A DNA stretch of 19,018 nt from Mycobacterium sp. (GTDB lineage Bacteria > Actinomycetota > Actinomycetes > Mycobacteriales > Mycobacteriaceae), in contig JAQTVU010000010.1 of NCBI GenBank assembly GCA_028706695.1, positions 1 to 19,018 on the forward strand. Direction: 5' to 3'. Each line of letters starts with the position of its first letter. Position 1 is the first letter of the stretch. Under the pieces are notes generated by a model, which was not told the origin of the DNA, searched no databases, and saw only the letters and a list, made by a program, of their open reading frames with translations. A program made the position numbers and the translations under genes. Positions 1 through 6,278 of this stretch are shown here, piece by piece.

Positions 1-1861
1 GTCCGACCGCTACGAACTGGGCGAAATTCTCGGCTTCGGCGGAATGTCAGAGGTTCACCTGGCCCGCGACATGCGGCTGCACCGCGAGGTTGCGGTCAAG
101 GTGCTGCGGGCAGACCTGGCCCGCGACCCCAGCTTCTATCTGCGCTTCCGGCGCGAGGCGCAGAACGCCGCGGCGCTGAACCACCCGTCGATAGTTGCGG
201 TGTACGACACCGGTGAGGCCGAGACGGCCGCCGGCCCGTTGCCCTACATCGTCATGGAATATGTGGACGGGGTCACCCTGCGCGACATCGTGCACAGCGA
301 CGGCCCGTTGCCACCGCGGCGGGCCATCGAGATCATCGCCGACGCCTGCCAGGCCCTCAATTTCAGCCATCAAAATGGCATCATCCACCGCGACGTCAAG
401 CCCGCGAACATCATGATCAGCAACACAAACGCGGTCAAGGTGATGGACTTCGGCATCGCGCGGGCGATGGCCGACAGCGGCAACAGCGTCACCCAGACCG
501 CGGCCGTGATCGGCACCGCCCAGTATCTGTCGCCCGAGCAGGCCCGCGGCGAACCGGTCGACGCCCGCTCCGACGTCTACTCGTTGGGCTGTGTGCTTTA
601 CGAAATCCTCACCGGTGAACCGCCTTTCTCGGGGGACTCGCCGGTCGCGGTCGCCTACCAGCATGTCCGGGAAGACCCGGTGCCGCCGTCGACGCGTCAT
701 GAGGGCATCTCCGCCGAGCTTGACGCCGTCGTCATGAAGGCGCTGGCCAAGAATCCGGAAAACCGGTACCAGACGGCGGCGGAGATGCGCGCGGACCTGG
801 TGCGCGTGCACAACGGGGAACGCCCCGAAGCCCCGAAGGTGCTCACCGATGCGGAGCGCAGCTCGCTGCTGTCGTCGGCGGGAGGGAATGCCGGGGGACC
901 GCGCACCGACCCGCTGCCCCGCTCCACGTTGGGCGACCGCGAGGGCGAGCAGCTCGGCGGTTCGGTGGCCCGCTGGGTCGTCGCGGCGGCCGTGCTGGCG
1001 GTGCTGACCATCGTCGTCGTCGTCGCTTTCAACTCGTTCGGCGGCGGCACCCGCGACGTGCAGGTCCCCGACGTGCGCGGCCAGGTGTCCGCCGACGCCA
1101 TCGCCGCGCTGCAGAACCGCGGTTTCAAGACGCGCACGCTGCAGAAGCCCGACTCGGCGATCCCGCCCGATCATGTCATCGACACCGATCCGGTCGCGGG
1201 CGCGTCGGTCGGGGCCGGCGATGAGATCACCATCAACGTCTCGACCGGCCCCGAGCAACGCGAAGTGCCCGATGTCTCCTCGCTGAGCTACTCCGAGGCG
1301 GTCGCCAAGCTCAAGGCCGCGGGTTTCGCCAAGTTCAAGCAGGCCAGCTCGCCGTCCAGCCCGGAATTCATGGGCAAGGTGATCGGCACCAATCCGCCGG
1401 CCAACCAGACCTCGGCGATCACCAACGTGCTCACCGTCATCGTCGGCTCCGGTCCGGAAACCAAGCAGATCCCCGACGTCGCCGGCCAGACTGTCGACGT
1501 CGCGCAACGCAACCTCAACGTCTACGGCTTCTCGAAGTTCAGTCAGGCTGGCGTGGACAGCACCCGCCCGGCCGGCGAAGTGATCGGCACCAACCCGCCC
1601 AAGGGCACCACGGTTCCGGTGGACTCGGTCGTCGAGCTGCAGGTCTCCAAGGGTAACCAGTTCGTGATGCCCGACGTGACCGGAATGTTCTGGACCGACG
1701 CCGAACCGCGGCTCCGCGCGCTCGGCTGGACGGGCGTGCTCGACAAGGGGCCCGACGTCGACGCGGGCGGTTCGATGCGCAACCGGGTCGTGTATCAGAA
1801 TCCGCCCGCCGGCGCCGGGGTCAACCGGGACGGCATCATCACACTGAAGTTCGGTCAGTAA
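1..1861 (+). CDS. pknB: Serine/threonine protein kinase PknB (5' partial)
   Basis: Membrane Ser/Thr kinase that senses peptidoglycan fragments and controls growth and division. The reading frame is open from base 2, which by alignment to the remembered M. tuberculosis protein is codon 8, so only about 7 residues are lost and the full protein would be about 626 aa. Numbered that way, the glycine-rich loop (GFGGMSEV) lies at 18-25, the ATP-binding lysine is K40 (VAVKV), the catalytic HRD aspartate is D138, DFG follows near 156, and the activation loop (VTQTAAVIGTAQ) keeps the threonines known to be autophosphorylated. A proline-rich juxtamembrane linker leads to one membrane segment at about 332-351. 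Four extracellular PASTA repeats (from about 356) run to the C-terminus. Its 3' end overlaps convergent trpG by 23 nt. In other mycobacteria it is the last gene of the rodA-pbpA-pknA-pknB cluster, which would lie off the left edge. Confidence 0.97.
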   Translation, partial: SDRYELGEILGFGGMSEVHLARDMRLHREVAVKVLRADLARDPSFYLRFRREAQNAAALNHPSIVAVYDTGEAETAAGPLPYIVMEYVDGVTLRDIVHSDGPLPPRRAIEIIADACQALNFSHQNGIIHRDVKPANIMISNTNAVKVMDFGIARAMADSGNSVTQTAAVIGTAQYLSPEQARGEPVDARSDVYSLGCVLYEILTGEPPFSGDSPVAVAYQHVREDPVPPSTRHEGISAELDAVVMKALAKNPENRYQTAAEMRADLVRVHNGERPEAPKVLTDAERSSLLSSAGGNAGGPRTDPLPRSTLGDREGEQLGGSVARWVVAAAVLAVLTIVVVVAFNSFGGGTRDVQVPDVRGQVSADAIAALQNRGFKTRTLQKPDSAIPPDHVIDTDPVAGASVGAGDEITINVSTGPEQREVPDVSSLSYSEAVAKLKAAGFAKFKQASSPSSPEFMGKVIGTNPPANQTSAITNVLTVIVGSGPETKQIPDVAGQTVDVAQRNLNVYGFSKFSQAGVDSTRPAGEVIGTNPPKGTTVPVDSVVELQVSKGNQFVMPDVTGMFWTDAEPRLRALGWTGVLDKGPDVDAGGSMRNRVVYQNPPAGAGVNRDGIITLKFGQ

Positions 1862-2522
1862 GGTTCGGATCCGCGGGCAGATGCGGCCGCACCGCGGCAC
1901 GCATCTCGGTTTCCAGCCGCCGGACCAACGTGTCGTTGCCCGGCCACCCGCAATAGCTCAGCCAGTTCGCCAGCATTCGGTGCCCGCCCTCGGTCAGGAT
2001 CGACTCGGGGTGAAACTGGACTCCGTGGATGGGTAGTGCGGTGTGCCGCACGCCCATGATGACGCCGCCGCCGGTGCGGGCCGTGACCTCAAGTTCGGGC
2101 GGCAGCGACTCCGGCAAAATGGTCAGCGAATGATACCGGGTGGCCGTGAACGGGTCGGGAAGGCCTCGTAGCACACCCGCATTGGTGTGGAACACGCTGC
2201 TGGTCTTGCCGTGCAGCAACTCCGGCGCACGGTCCACGGTGGCGCCGAAGGCCACGCCGATGGCCTGGTGTCCCAGACACACGCCGAGCAACGGAATGCG
2301 CCGCGCGGCGCACGCGCCGACCAGGCCGACCGACGCGCCCGCGCGTTGCGGCGTGCCCGGTCCGGGGCTGAGCAGGACGCCGTCGAAGCGCGCGGCGGCG
2401 GCTTCATCGGCGAGCCGGGTGTCATCGTTCCGCCACACGTCGGCCTCGACGCCCAGCTGGCCCAGGTACTGCACCAGGTTGAACACGAAGCTGTCGTAAT
2501 TGTCGACAACCAGGATCCGCAT
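1839..2522 (-). CDS. trpG: Anthranilate/aminodeoxychorismate synthase glutamine amidotransferase subunit
   Basis: A class I glutamine amidotransferase subunit of 227 aa. It releases ammonia from glutamine for a chorismate-using partner (TrpE for tryptophan, PabB for folate), and a single mycobacterial protein may serve both. The catalytic nucleophile is Cys82 in LLGVCLGHQ, and the His171/Glu173 pair sits in HGVQFHPES. The oxyanion motif SPGPGTP is near residue 52. The ATG at 2522 begins MRILVVDNYDSF, the conserved N-terminus of the family. The partner gene is not adjacent. The gene is divergent from crgA across 214 bp and convergent with pknB, overlapping it by 23 nt, an arrangement shared with M. 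tuberculosis. A pabA label would be equally defensible. Confidence 0.95.
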   Translation of the reverse strand: MRILVVDNYDSFVFNLVQYLGQLGVEADVWRNDDTRLADEAAAARFDGVLLSPGPGTPQRAGASVGLVGACAARRIPLLGVCLGHQAIGVAFGATVDRAPELLHGKTSSVFHTNAGVLRGLPDPFTATRYHSLTILPESLPPELEVTARTGGGVIMGVRHTALPIHGVQFHPESILTEGGHRMLANWLSYCGWPGNDTLVRRLETEMRAAVRPHLPADPNLTDRTSV

Positions 2523-2736
2523 CGTGTCAGGTTACCGCCCGGATGTGAGTATCCCGCCGGGCCCGCCGGCGGAGCGAAGTCGTCGCCGATGGCCGCGCGG
2601 CGCGCGTCGTGCTCATCGGTTCTGCGTTTCCTGATCAGCAAGCTCTGTGCGTTAATCTCAAGCGAAGTTCGATGTGGAGATGCAGTCGTCATCGTCACAT
2701 CCCGATCCGCTCGCCCGTGTCGATGCCGAGGTAATC
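2523..2736. other. trpG-crgA divergent intergenic region lacking the DUF881 gene
   Basis: The two divergent start codons are separated by 214 bp. In M. tuberculosis a 262-codon DUF881 membrane protein gene (Rv0012) lies here, in the same direction as trpG. No convincing reading frame or remnant of it is visible. A possible -10 for crgA (TAATCT, 2653-2658, plus strand) fits the mycobacterial TANNNT pattern, but I see no good -35. GAGG at 2728-2731 is the ribosome binding site for crgA. Confidence 0.6.
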
Positions 2737-3018
2737 ATGCCCAAGTCCAAGGTCCGCAAGAAGAACGACTTCGGCGTCGGCGCGGTCAGCCGCACGCCGG
2801 TGAAGGTGAAGGTCGGGCCGTCGAGTATGTGGTTCGTGGCGTTGTTCATCGGGCTCATGTTGATCGGACTGATCTGGCTGATGGTGTTTCAGTTGGCGGC
2901 GGTCGGAAGCCAGGCTCCCGCGGCCCTCAACTGGATGGCGCAACTGGGACCGTGGAACTACGCCATCGCGTTCGCTTTCATGATCGCGGGTTTGTTGCTG
3001 ACGATGCGCTGGCACTGA
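2737..3018 (+). CDS. crgA: Cell division protein CrgA
   Basis: Small integral membrane protein (93 aa) of the actinobacterial divisome. In mycobacteria it is known to bind FtsZ, FtsQ, FtsI and CwsA and to help recruit peptidoglycan synthesis to the septum and pole. The sequence shows a basic cytoplasmic N-terminus (MPKSKVRKKND), a first membrane helix at about 31-53, a short loop, and a second helix at about 72-89 ending in MRWH, the typical CrgA architecture. The ATG at 2737 is chosen because it gives the conserved MPKSKVRKKN start and has GAGG five bases upstream. The frame is open further upstream to an ATG at 2674, but that 21-residue extension is not part of the known protein. The PH-domain gene follows on the same strand 154 bp downstream. 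Confidence 0.95.
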   Translation: MPKSKVRKKNDFGVGAVSRTPVKVKVGPSSMWFVALFIGLMLIGLIWLMVFQLAAVGSQAPAALNWMAQLGPWNYAIAFAFMIAGLLLTMRWH

Positions 3019-3090
3019 TCAAGATCAGATGGTGAATGAATTCATTATGCGGCGGCTGTGCACCGGGCCAGCGACCCGGTGCGCGGGCAA

Positions 3091-3104
3091 TCACACGCGT
3101 GTGA
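3091..3104. promoter_or_regulatory. Perfect 14-bp palindrome upstream of the PH-domain membrane gene
   Basis: TCACACGCGTGTGA reads identically on both strands. It lies between crgA and the next gene, one base before a DnaA-box-like sequence. It resembles an operator, but no regulator can be named from the sequence. Confidence 0.4.
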
Positions 3105-3105
3105 T

Positions 3106-3114
3106 TTATCCCCA
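3106..3114 (+). promoter_or_regulatory. DnaA-box-like site TTATCCCCA
   Basis: This nonamer differs by one base from the DnaA-box form TTATCCACA. It faces a perfect box on the opposite strand 14 bp away, in the intergenic region upstream of the gene starting at 3173. Confidence 0.5.
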
Positions 3115-3128
3115 CTGTTGATAGCGCC

Positions 3129-3137
3129 TGTGGATAA
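3129..3137 (-). promoter_or_regulatory. DnaA box TTATCCACA (perfect)
   Basis: TGTGGATAA on the plus strand is the exact reverse complement of the classical DnaA box. It lies 36 bp before the ATG at 3173 and about 11 kb from oriC, so a regulatory or DnaA-titrating role is more likely than initiation. Confidence 0.6.
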
Positions 3138-3172
3138 CTGCATCGGCAATGGTCAGAGAGGTTAGGAACCGC

Positions 3173-3598
3173 ATGCAGCAAACACAATGGGCGCCGCGCA
3201 CCGCGGGAATCGCTGGTTGCGGGCTCGCCGGTCTCACGATGGCTATCGCCAGTGTGACCGTAGTCACAGATCCGCCGGGGCGCGTCATGGCGGGGATTGC
3301 CGCAGCGGGACTGCTGTTGTTTGCTGGCGCCACGTGGCGCGCTCGCCCGAAGCTGGAAATCACCCCGGCGGGCCTGGCGGTTGGCGGCTGGCACCGAACG
3401 CAGGTATTGCGGCCGACCAACATCAAGATCATCCGGATCGTCGAATTCCGCCGTTACGGGCGCAAGGTCCGCTTGCTCGAGGTTGAAACCACCGGCGGCG
3501 GGCTGGTGCTGTTCTCGCGCTGGGACCTCGGGACCGACCCGCTGGAGGTGCTCGATGCCCTCACCGAGGCCGGCTACGCGGGCCGCAAGGGGCGCTGA
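3173..3598 (+). CDS. Membrane protein with bacterial PH-like domain (Rv0010c-like)
   Basis: A 141-aa protein matching the M. tuberculosis Rv0010c family in length and sequence. Two N-terminal membrane helices (about 11-31 and 37-54) are followed by a small cytoplasmic domain (about 58-138) with the beta-rich pattern of bacterial PH domains (bPH_6/DUF2581-type), including LEITPAGLAVGGW and SRWDLGTDPLEVLDAL. No enzymatic motif is present and its function is unknown. The ATG at 3173 is preceded by AGGA (3164-3167) and gives the conserved MQQT start; the in-frame ATG at 3149 lacks this support. Its position between crgA and ppiA is conserved in mycobacteria. It may be controlled from the intergenic region carrying DnaA boxes, and a perfect CRP-type site lies inside its 5' coding part. 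It converges on ppiA with 45 bp between stops. Confidence 0.88.
   Translation: MQQTQWAPRTAGIAGCGLAGLTMAIASVTVVTDPPGRVMAGIAAAGLLLFAGATWRARPKLEITPAGLAVGGWHRTQVLRPTNIKIIRIVEFRRYGRKVRLLEVETTGGGLVLFSRWDLGTDPLEVLDALTEAGYAGRKGR
3253..3268. promoter_or_regulatory. CRP-type palindrome TGTGA-N6-TCACA
   Basis: The sequence TGTGACCGTAGTCACA matches the cAMP receptor protein consensus TGTGA-N6-TCACA, also used by mycobacterial CRP (Rv3676 family), at all ten specified bases. It lies inside the PH-domain gene, 80 bp after its start codon. Mycobacterial CRP is known to bind many intragenic sites; occupancy here is inferred. Confidence 0.5.
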
Positions 3599-3604
3599 CC
3601 GACG

Positions 3605-3639
3605 GGCCCGGTGACGGCCTCGAAGCCCGGCCCGGTGAC
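3605..3639. repeat. Direct repeat GGCCCGGTGAC (two copies) between convergent genes
   Basis: The 11-mer occurs at 3605-3615 and 3629-3639 in the 45 bp between the stop of the PH-domain gene and the stop of ppiA. The second copy contains a small CCGGT-G-ACCGG inverted repeat. There is no T-run, so it is not a classical terminator. Confidence 0.45.
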
Positions 3640-3643
3640 CGGC

Positions 3644-4192
3644 TCATGCAATGGTGATCGACTCGATGACGACCGGCTCGGTGGGACGGTCGTTGCCGTC
3701 GGTGGCGGTCTTGGAGATCGCGTCGACAACCCGCTGCGACTCGGGGTCCAGCACTTCGCCGAAGATCGTGTGGCGCCGGTTCAGGTGCGGGGTTTTGTCC
3801 ACGGTGACGAAGAACTGCGAGCCGTTGGTGCCCGGACCGGCGTTCGCCATCGCGAGCAGGTAGGGCCGGTCGAATTGCAGTTCGGGGTGGAGTTCGTCGG
3901 CGAACTTGTAGCCCGGCCCACCCCGGCCGGTGCCCGTCGGGTCGCCCCCCTGGATCATGAAGCCCGGAATCACCCGGTGAAACACCGCGCCGTCGTAGAA
4001 CGGGCCGGAGGAGCCGCCCGAGGCGTTCTGCGTCGAGTACTCCTTGGTGCCCTGCGCCAGGCCAACGAAGTTGGCGACGGTTTTGGGCGCGTGATTTCCG
4101 AACAAGGCGACCTTGATGTCGCCGCGGTTGGTGTGCAGCGTGGCGGTGGTGGTCTGATTGGGGCTGTTGGTCACGACAAGAAAGTCTGCCAT
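3644..4192 (-). CDS. ppiA: Peptidyl-prolyl cis-trans isomerase A (cyclophilin)
   Basis: A 182-aa cytosolic cyclophilin that catalyses cis-trans isomerisation of proline peptide bonds. The catalytic segment FHRVIPGFMIQGGD carries the essential arginine. Also present are GPGTNGSQFFVT and HTIFGEV, which with that segment line the active site. The position equivalent to Trp121 of human cyclophilin A is His (PHLNRRHTIFG), which in bacterial homologues goes with weak cyclosporin binding. There is no signal peptide. The ATG at 4192 gives MADFLVVTNSP, matching the known start and the 182-aa length of the M. tuberculosis protein. The frame extends upstream to 4276, but that part is low-complexity and out of family. 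No clear Shine-Dalgarno sequence precedes 4192, which is unusual for this window. It is divergent from cwsA across 168 bp. Confidence 0.95.
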   Translation of the reverse strand: MADFLVVTNSPNQTTTATLHTNRGDIKVALFGNHAPKTVANFVGLAQGTKEYSTQNASGGSSGPFYDGAVFHRVIPGFMIQGGDPTGTGRGGPGYKFADELHPELQFDRPYLLAMANAGPGTNGSQFFVTVDKTPHLNRRHTIFGEVLDPESQRVVDAISKTATDGNDRPTEPVVIESITIA

Positions 4193-4215
4193 CTGGCATG
4201 CGCGTGCCCGCACCC

Positions 4216-4280
4216 GGCACCGCTCGCGGCGGCCCGCACGCCCGGATCGGGGCGGGCCCAGCGGTGCCGGCGGCACCGCT
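4216..4280. repeat. Three copies of a 9-bp motif, two forming a hairpin
   Basis: GGCACCGCT occurs at 4216-4224 and 4272-4280, and its reverse complement AGCGGTGCC at 4260-4268. The last two form a perfect 9-bp stem with a 3-nt loop. It lies in the ppiA-cwsA divergent region, upstream of both genes, with no following T-run. An operator or leader structure is possible. Confidence 0.5.
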
Positions 4281-4360
4281 GAGGTGGCAGTCTATTCAGG
4301 TACCGGACCAGATCTGGACGGTGCACGGCAAGCTCTAGGAGCGGCACGGAAAGGCGGCAG

Positions 4361-4795
4361 ATGAGCGCGAAGACGAACACCCGGTTGACTTCCCGCGAGC
4401 GACTGACCCGGGGCCTGACTTATACGGTCATGGGGCCCGTGGACGTCACCCGGGGAGTGGTCGGCCTCGGCATGCATTCCGCGAGGTCCACCGCATCGGA
4501 AGTCCGTCGCCGATACCGGGAGGGCCGTCTGGCGCGGGAACTCGCCGCGGCGCAGGAGGCCCTCGGCCAGGAACTGGCCGCCGCACAAGACGTCGTGACC
4601 GGCCTGCCTCAGGCGTTGCGCGACGCGCGCCGGGTGCAGCGCCGCAGCCGGCGTCCCTGGGTGCTCGCGGGGGTGCTCGTCGTGGTGCTCGCCGGCGGCG
4701 CGATCACCTTCGGCTTCGTGCGGCGCTCAACGCACGCCGAGCCCGCCGAGCCGTCGCCGCGGCCGCCCAGCGTCGACGTCCAACCCCGCCCGTAA
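4361..4795 (+). CDS. cwsA: Cell wall synthesis protein CwsA
   Basis: A 144-aa single-pass membrane protein homologous to Rv0008c/CwsA, known in mycobacteria to interact with CrgA and Wag31 and to support polar growth, division and cell shape. The N-terminal half contains GPVDVTRGVVGLG and an alanine/glutamine-rich helical stretch (about 59-80, LAAAQEALGQELAAAQ) that could form a coiled coil. A basic patch (RRVQRRSRR) precedes one membrane helix at about 99-120. A short Pro/Glu-rich tail follows, probably extracytoplasmic. The ATG at 4361 has a purine-rich site (GGAAAGGCGG) just upstream. The gene stands alone, divergent from ppiA and convergent with the tRNA-Ala gene. Its presence beside crgA groups two interacting division proteins. 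Confidence 0.93.
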   Translation: MSAKTNTRLTSRERLTRGLTYTVMGPVDVTRGVVGLGMHSARSTASEVRRRYREGRLARELAAAQEALGQELAAAQDVVTGLPQALRDARRVQRRSRRPWVLAGVLVVVLAGGAITFGFVRRSTHAEPAEPSPRPPSVDVQPRP

Positions 4796-4934
4796 CGCGT
4801 CGGGTCGGCCAGGTCGCAGATCAAGATTCGGGCCGCGTCCGTCGCTGGGCATGGTCGACCGGGTGGTAACGGCCGCCGGTCGGCGCGCTCCGGACCGTCG
4901 AGAACCTGGCGACGGGCGCGCAACGGCACAAACG

Positions 4935-5007
4935 TGGAGCCTAGGGGAATCGAACCCCTGACATCTGCCTTGCAAAGGCAGTGCTCTACCAACTGAGCTA
5001 AGGCCCC
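4935..5007 (-). tRNA. alaT: tRNA-Ala (anticodon TGC)
   Basis: A 73-nt cloverleaf on the minus strand. The acceptor stem GGGGCCT pairs with AGGCTCC, the D-arm is TAGCTCAGTTGGTAGAGC, the anticodon loop CTTTGCAAG has anticodon TGC, and the T-arm is AGGGGTTCGATTCCCCT. The 3' CCA is not encoded. It lies downstream of tRNA-Ile, as in M. tuberculosis (ileT then alaT), and is probably co-transcribed with it. Confidence 0.97.
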
Positions 5008-5152
5008 TCGGGGTCGTCGGGTACGGGCGGGTCGGGTGGGGCCACATGCCAGACCTCGACCCCGCGTCGTGACCGCACCACCGCTGCCAGGGCAGCGATC
5101 ACCGCCAGCGGCAATGCAAGTCTCACGCGACGTCTCGACGGACACATGGTTG

Positions 5153-5226
5153 TGGGCCTAGGAGGACTCGAACCTCCGACCTCTTCGTTATCAGCGAAGC
5201 GCTCTAACCGCCTGAGCTATAGGCCC
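5153..5226 (-). tRNA. ileT: tRNA-Ile (anticodon GAT)
   Basis: A 74-nt cloverleaf on the minus strand. GGGCCTA pairs with TAGGCCC in the acceptor stem, the D-arm is TAGCTCAGGCGGTTAGAGC, the anticodon loop CTGATAA has anticodon GAT, and the T-arm is GGAGGTTCGAGTCCTCC. CCA is not encoded. It is followed by tRNA-Ala after 145 bp. Confidence 0.97.
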
Positions 5227-5252
5227 CCGCACCGGCGTACGGCCGAGCGACG

Positions 5253-5281
5253 AGATTACCGCACTCGTCCTCCTACCAAAA
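5253..5281 (-). promoter_or_regulatory. Candidate promoter of the tRNA-Ile/tRNA-Ala unit
   Basis: On the minus strand TTTTGG (5276-5281), a 17-bp spacer and TAATCT (5253-5258, a TANNNT -10) lie about 26 bp before the 5' end of tRNA-Ile, inside the 69-bp gap after the DUF3566 gene. The spacing suits a stable-RNA promoter; the -35 is a weak match. Confidence 0.4.
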
Positions 5282-5295
5282 CGCCGGGTTACCCG

Positions 5296-6147
5296 CTAGT
5301 CGCGATCTGCCAGAGTCACCTCGATACCGCCGATCAAATCCGTGGTCAGGTTGTAGACGAACGCGGCGACCGTGGCCATCGCGGTCAGCAGGACGATGTC
5401 GACCAAGCCGATCAACACCGCCCCGCCGAAGATCGTGCCACTGGAAACCAGTTCGGCGCTGCTGCCGCCGTTGTTGTTGAGCAAATCCCCGACGTTGCTG
5501 TTCAGCTTGGCCCACACACCCATACCGCCGAGCACCAGATACAGGAACGCCACCGCGACCATCCAAACGAAGAACAGCGCGACCGAGAGCAGCAGCGACA
5601 CCTTCAGCACGCTCCACGGATCGATCCGGCGGATCTGCATGTTCGCCCGGACCGGGCCCCGGCTCCGCCGCGCTACCTGAACGCGGTCTTCGCGGGGTTC
5701 GGGGCCTTCCCGTCCCTCGGGAGGTCCCGCACGCCCACCACCCGGCGGTATCGGCGTTTCGGGCACACCCTCGGGTGTCGGTTTGCGCTGCGGCGTCCGC
5801 GGTGTCGGCCCCGACAGGTCGGGCAGCTCGCTGGCGTAAGCCTCGGCGGGCGAGCCATCGCCGCGCGCCGATGCGCCCCGGTGGCCCGACGCGCCGGCTC
5901 CCGCCGTATCGGCACCGGAGATGAAGCGGTGCAGCCGGGCATCGGCCCCGGTGTGCGGCTCCGCCGGACGATGCGCCGCATAGGTGGACTGAGCGGCGCC
6001 GCGCTGCCAGGGTGGCGAATCTGCGGTGCCCGGCCCGCCGCCGGGTTGGGTGGGCGTCGCTCGGTGTGTACCGGGGCGCTCGGCAGAGCCATCCCCATTG
6101 GGGCTGTCGCCCATCTTGGGGGCGCCCGGCTCGCTCGGTGAGGTCAC
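5296..6147 (-). CDS. DUF3566 membrane protein (Rv0007-like)
   Basis: A 283-aa protein homologous to Rv0007, with unknown function. The first 160 or so residues are a Pro/Gly/Ser/Ala-rich, probably disordered cytoplasmic region, in which ADARLHRFISGAD and DGSPAEAYASELPDLSGP stand out as conserved islands. From about residue 164 comes the DUF3566 domain (VRANMQIRRIDPWSVLKVSL), with a long hydrophobic helix near 181-211, a short extracytoplasmic loop (GDLLNNNGGSSAELV), and a second helix near 237-268 ending in GGIEVTLADRD. The start is GTG at 6147, with AGGAG six bases upstream. It follows gyrA after 131 bp on the same strand, an arrangement known from many actinobacteria. The protein is somewhat shorter than the 304-aa M. 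tuberculosis homologue, with the difference in the disordered part. Confidence 0.9.
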   Translation of the reverse strand: MTSPSEPGAPKMGDSPNGDGSAERPGTHRATPTQPGGGPGTADSPPWQRGAAQSTYAAHRPAEPHTGADARLHRFISGADTAGAGASGHRGASARGDGSPAEAYASELPDLSGPTPRTPQRKPTPEGVPETPIPPGGGRAGPPEGREGPEPREDRVQVARRSRGPVRANMQIRRIDPWSVLKVSLLLSVALFFVWMVAVAFLYLVLGGMGVWAKLNSNVGDLLNNNGGSSAELVSSGTIFGGAVLIGLVDIVLLTAMATVAAFVYNLTTDLIGGIEVTLADRD

Positions 6148-6278
6148 CCGGACTCCTTACATTTCCTGCCTCGGCCGCAGCGGGCCGGCAGTCGCATTCC
6201 GTCTGACCCGGCTGAGTCTAATTGCCCGGCCCCATCACGGGCACTGCCCGCCCCGAAACGCCCAGCGCCGGCCGGGCG

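Noticed and set aside
47..1900. 617-codon minus-strand frame opposite pknB
   Set aside because: Shadow of the high-GC kinase gene; its composition is Arg/Gly/Asp/His-rich without any domain.
2123..2698. 191-codon minus-strand frame reaching into the trpG-crgA gap, considered as a DUF881 remnant
   Set aside because: It shows no DUF881 sequence or membrane helix, and most of it is trpG in another frame.
4193..4276. 28-codon N-terminal extension of ppiA
   Set aside because: Arg/Pro-rich and containing the hairpin region; ATG 4192 gives the standard 182-aa protein.
4796..4934. Region between cwsA and tRNA-Ala searched for an intrinsic terminator or small RNA
   Set aside because: GC-rich with minor inverted repeats but no stem followed by a T-run; nothing supportable.
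5146..6141. Plus-strand open frame starting MVVGLGGLEPPTSS and running over tRNA-Ile and the Rv0007-like gene
   Set aside because: The GLEPPTSS...SNRLSYRP beginning is the well-known false protein made by reading a tRNA gene on its antisense strand; the rest is antisense to the DUF3566 gene.
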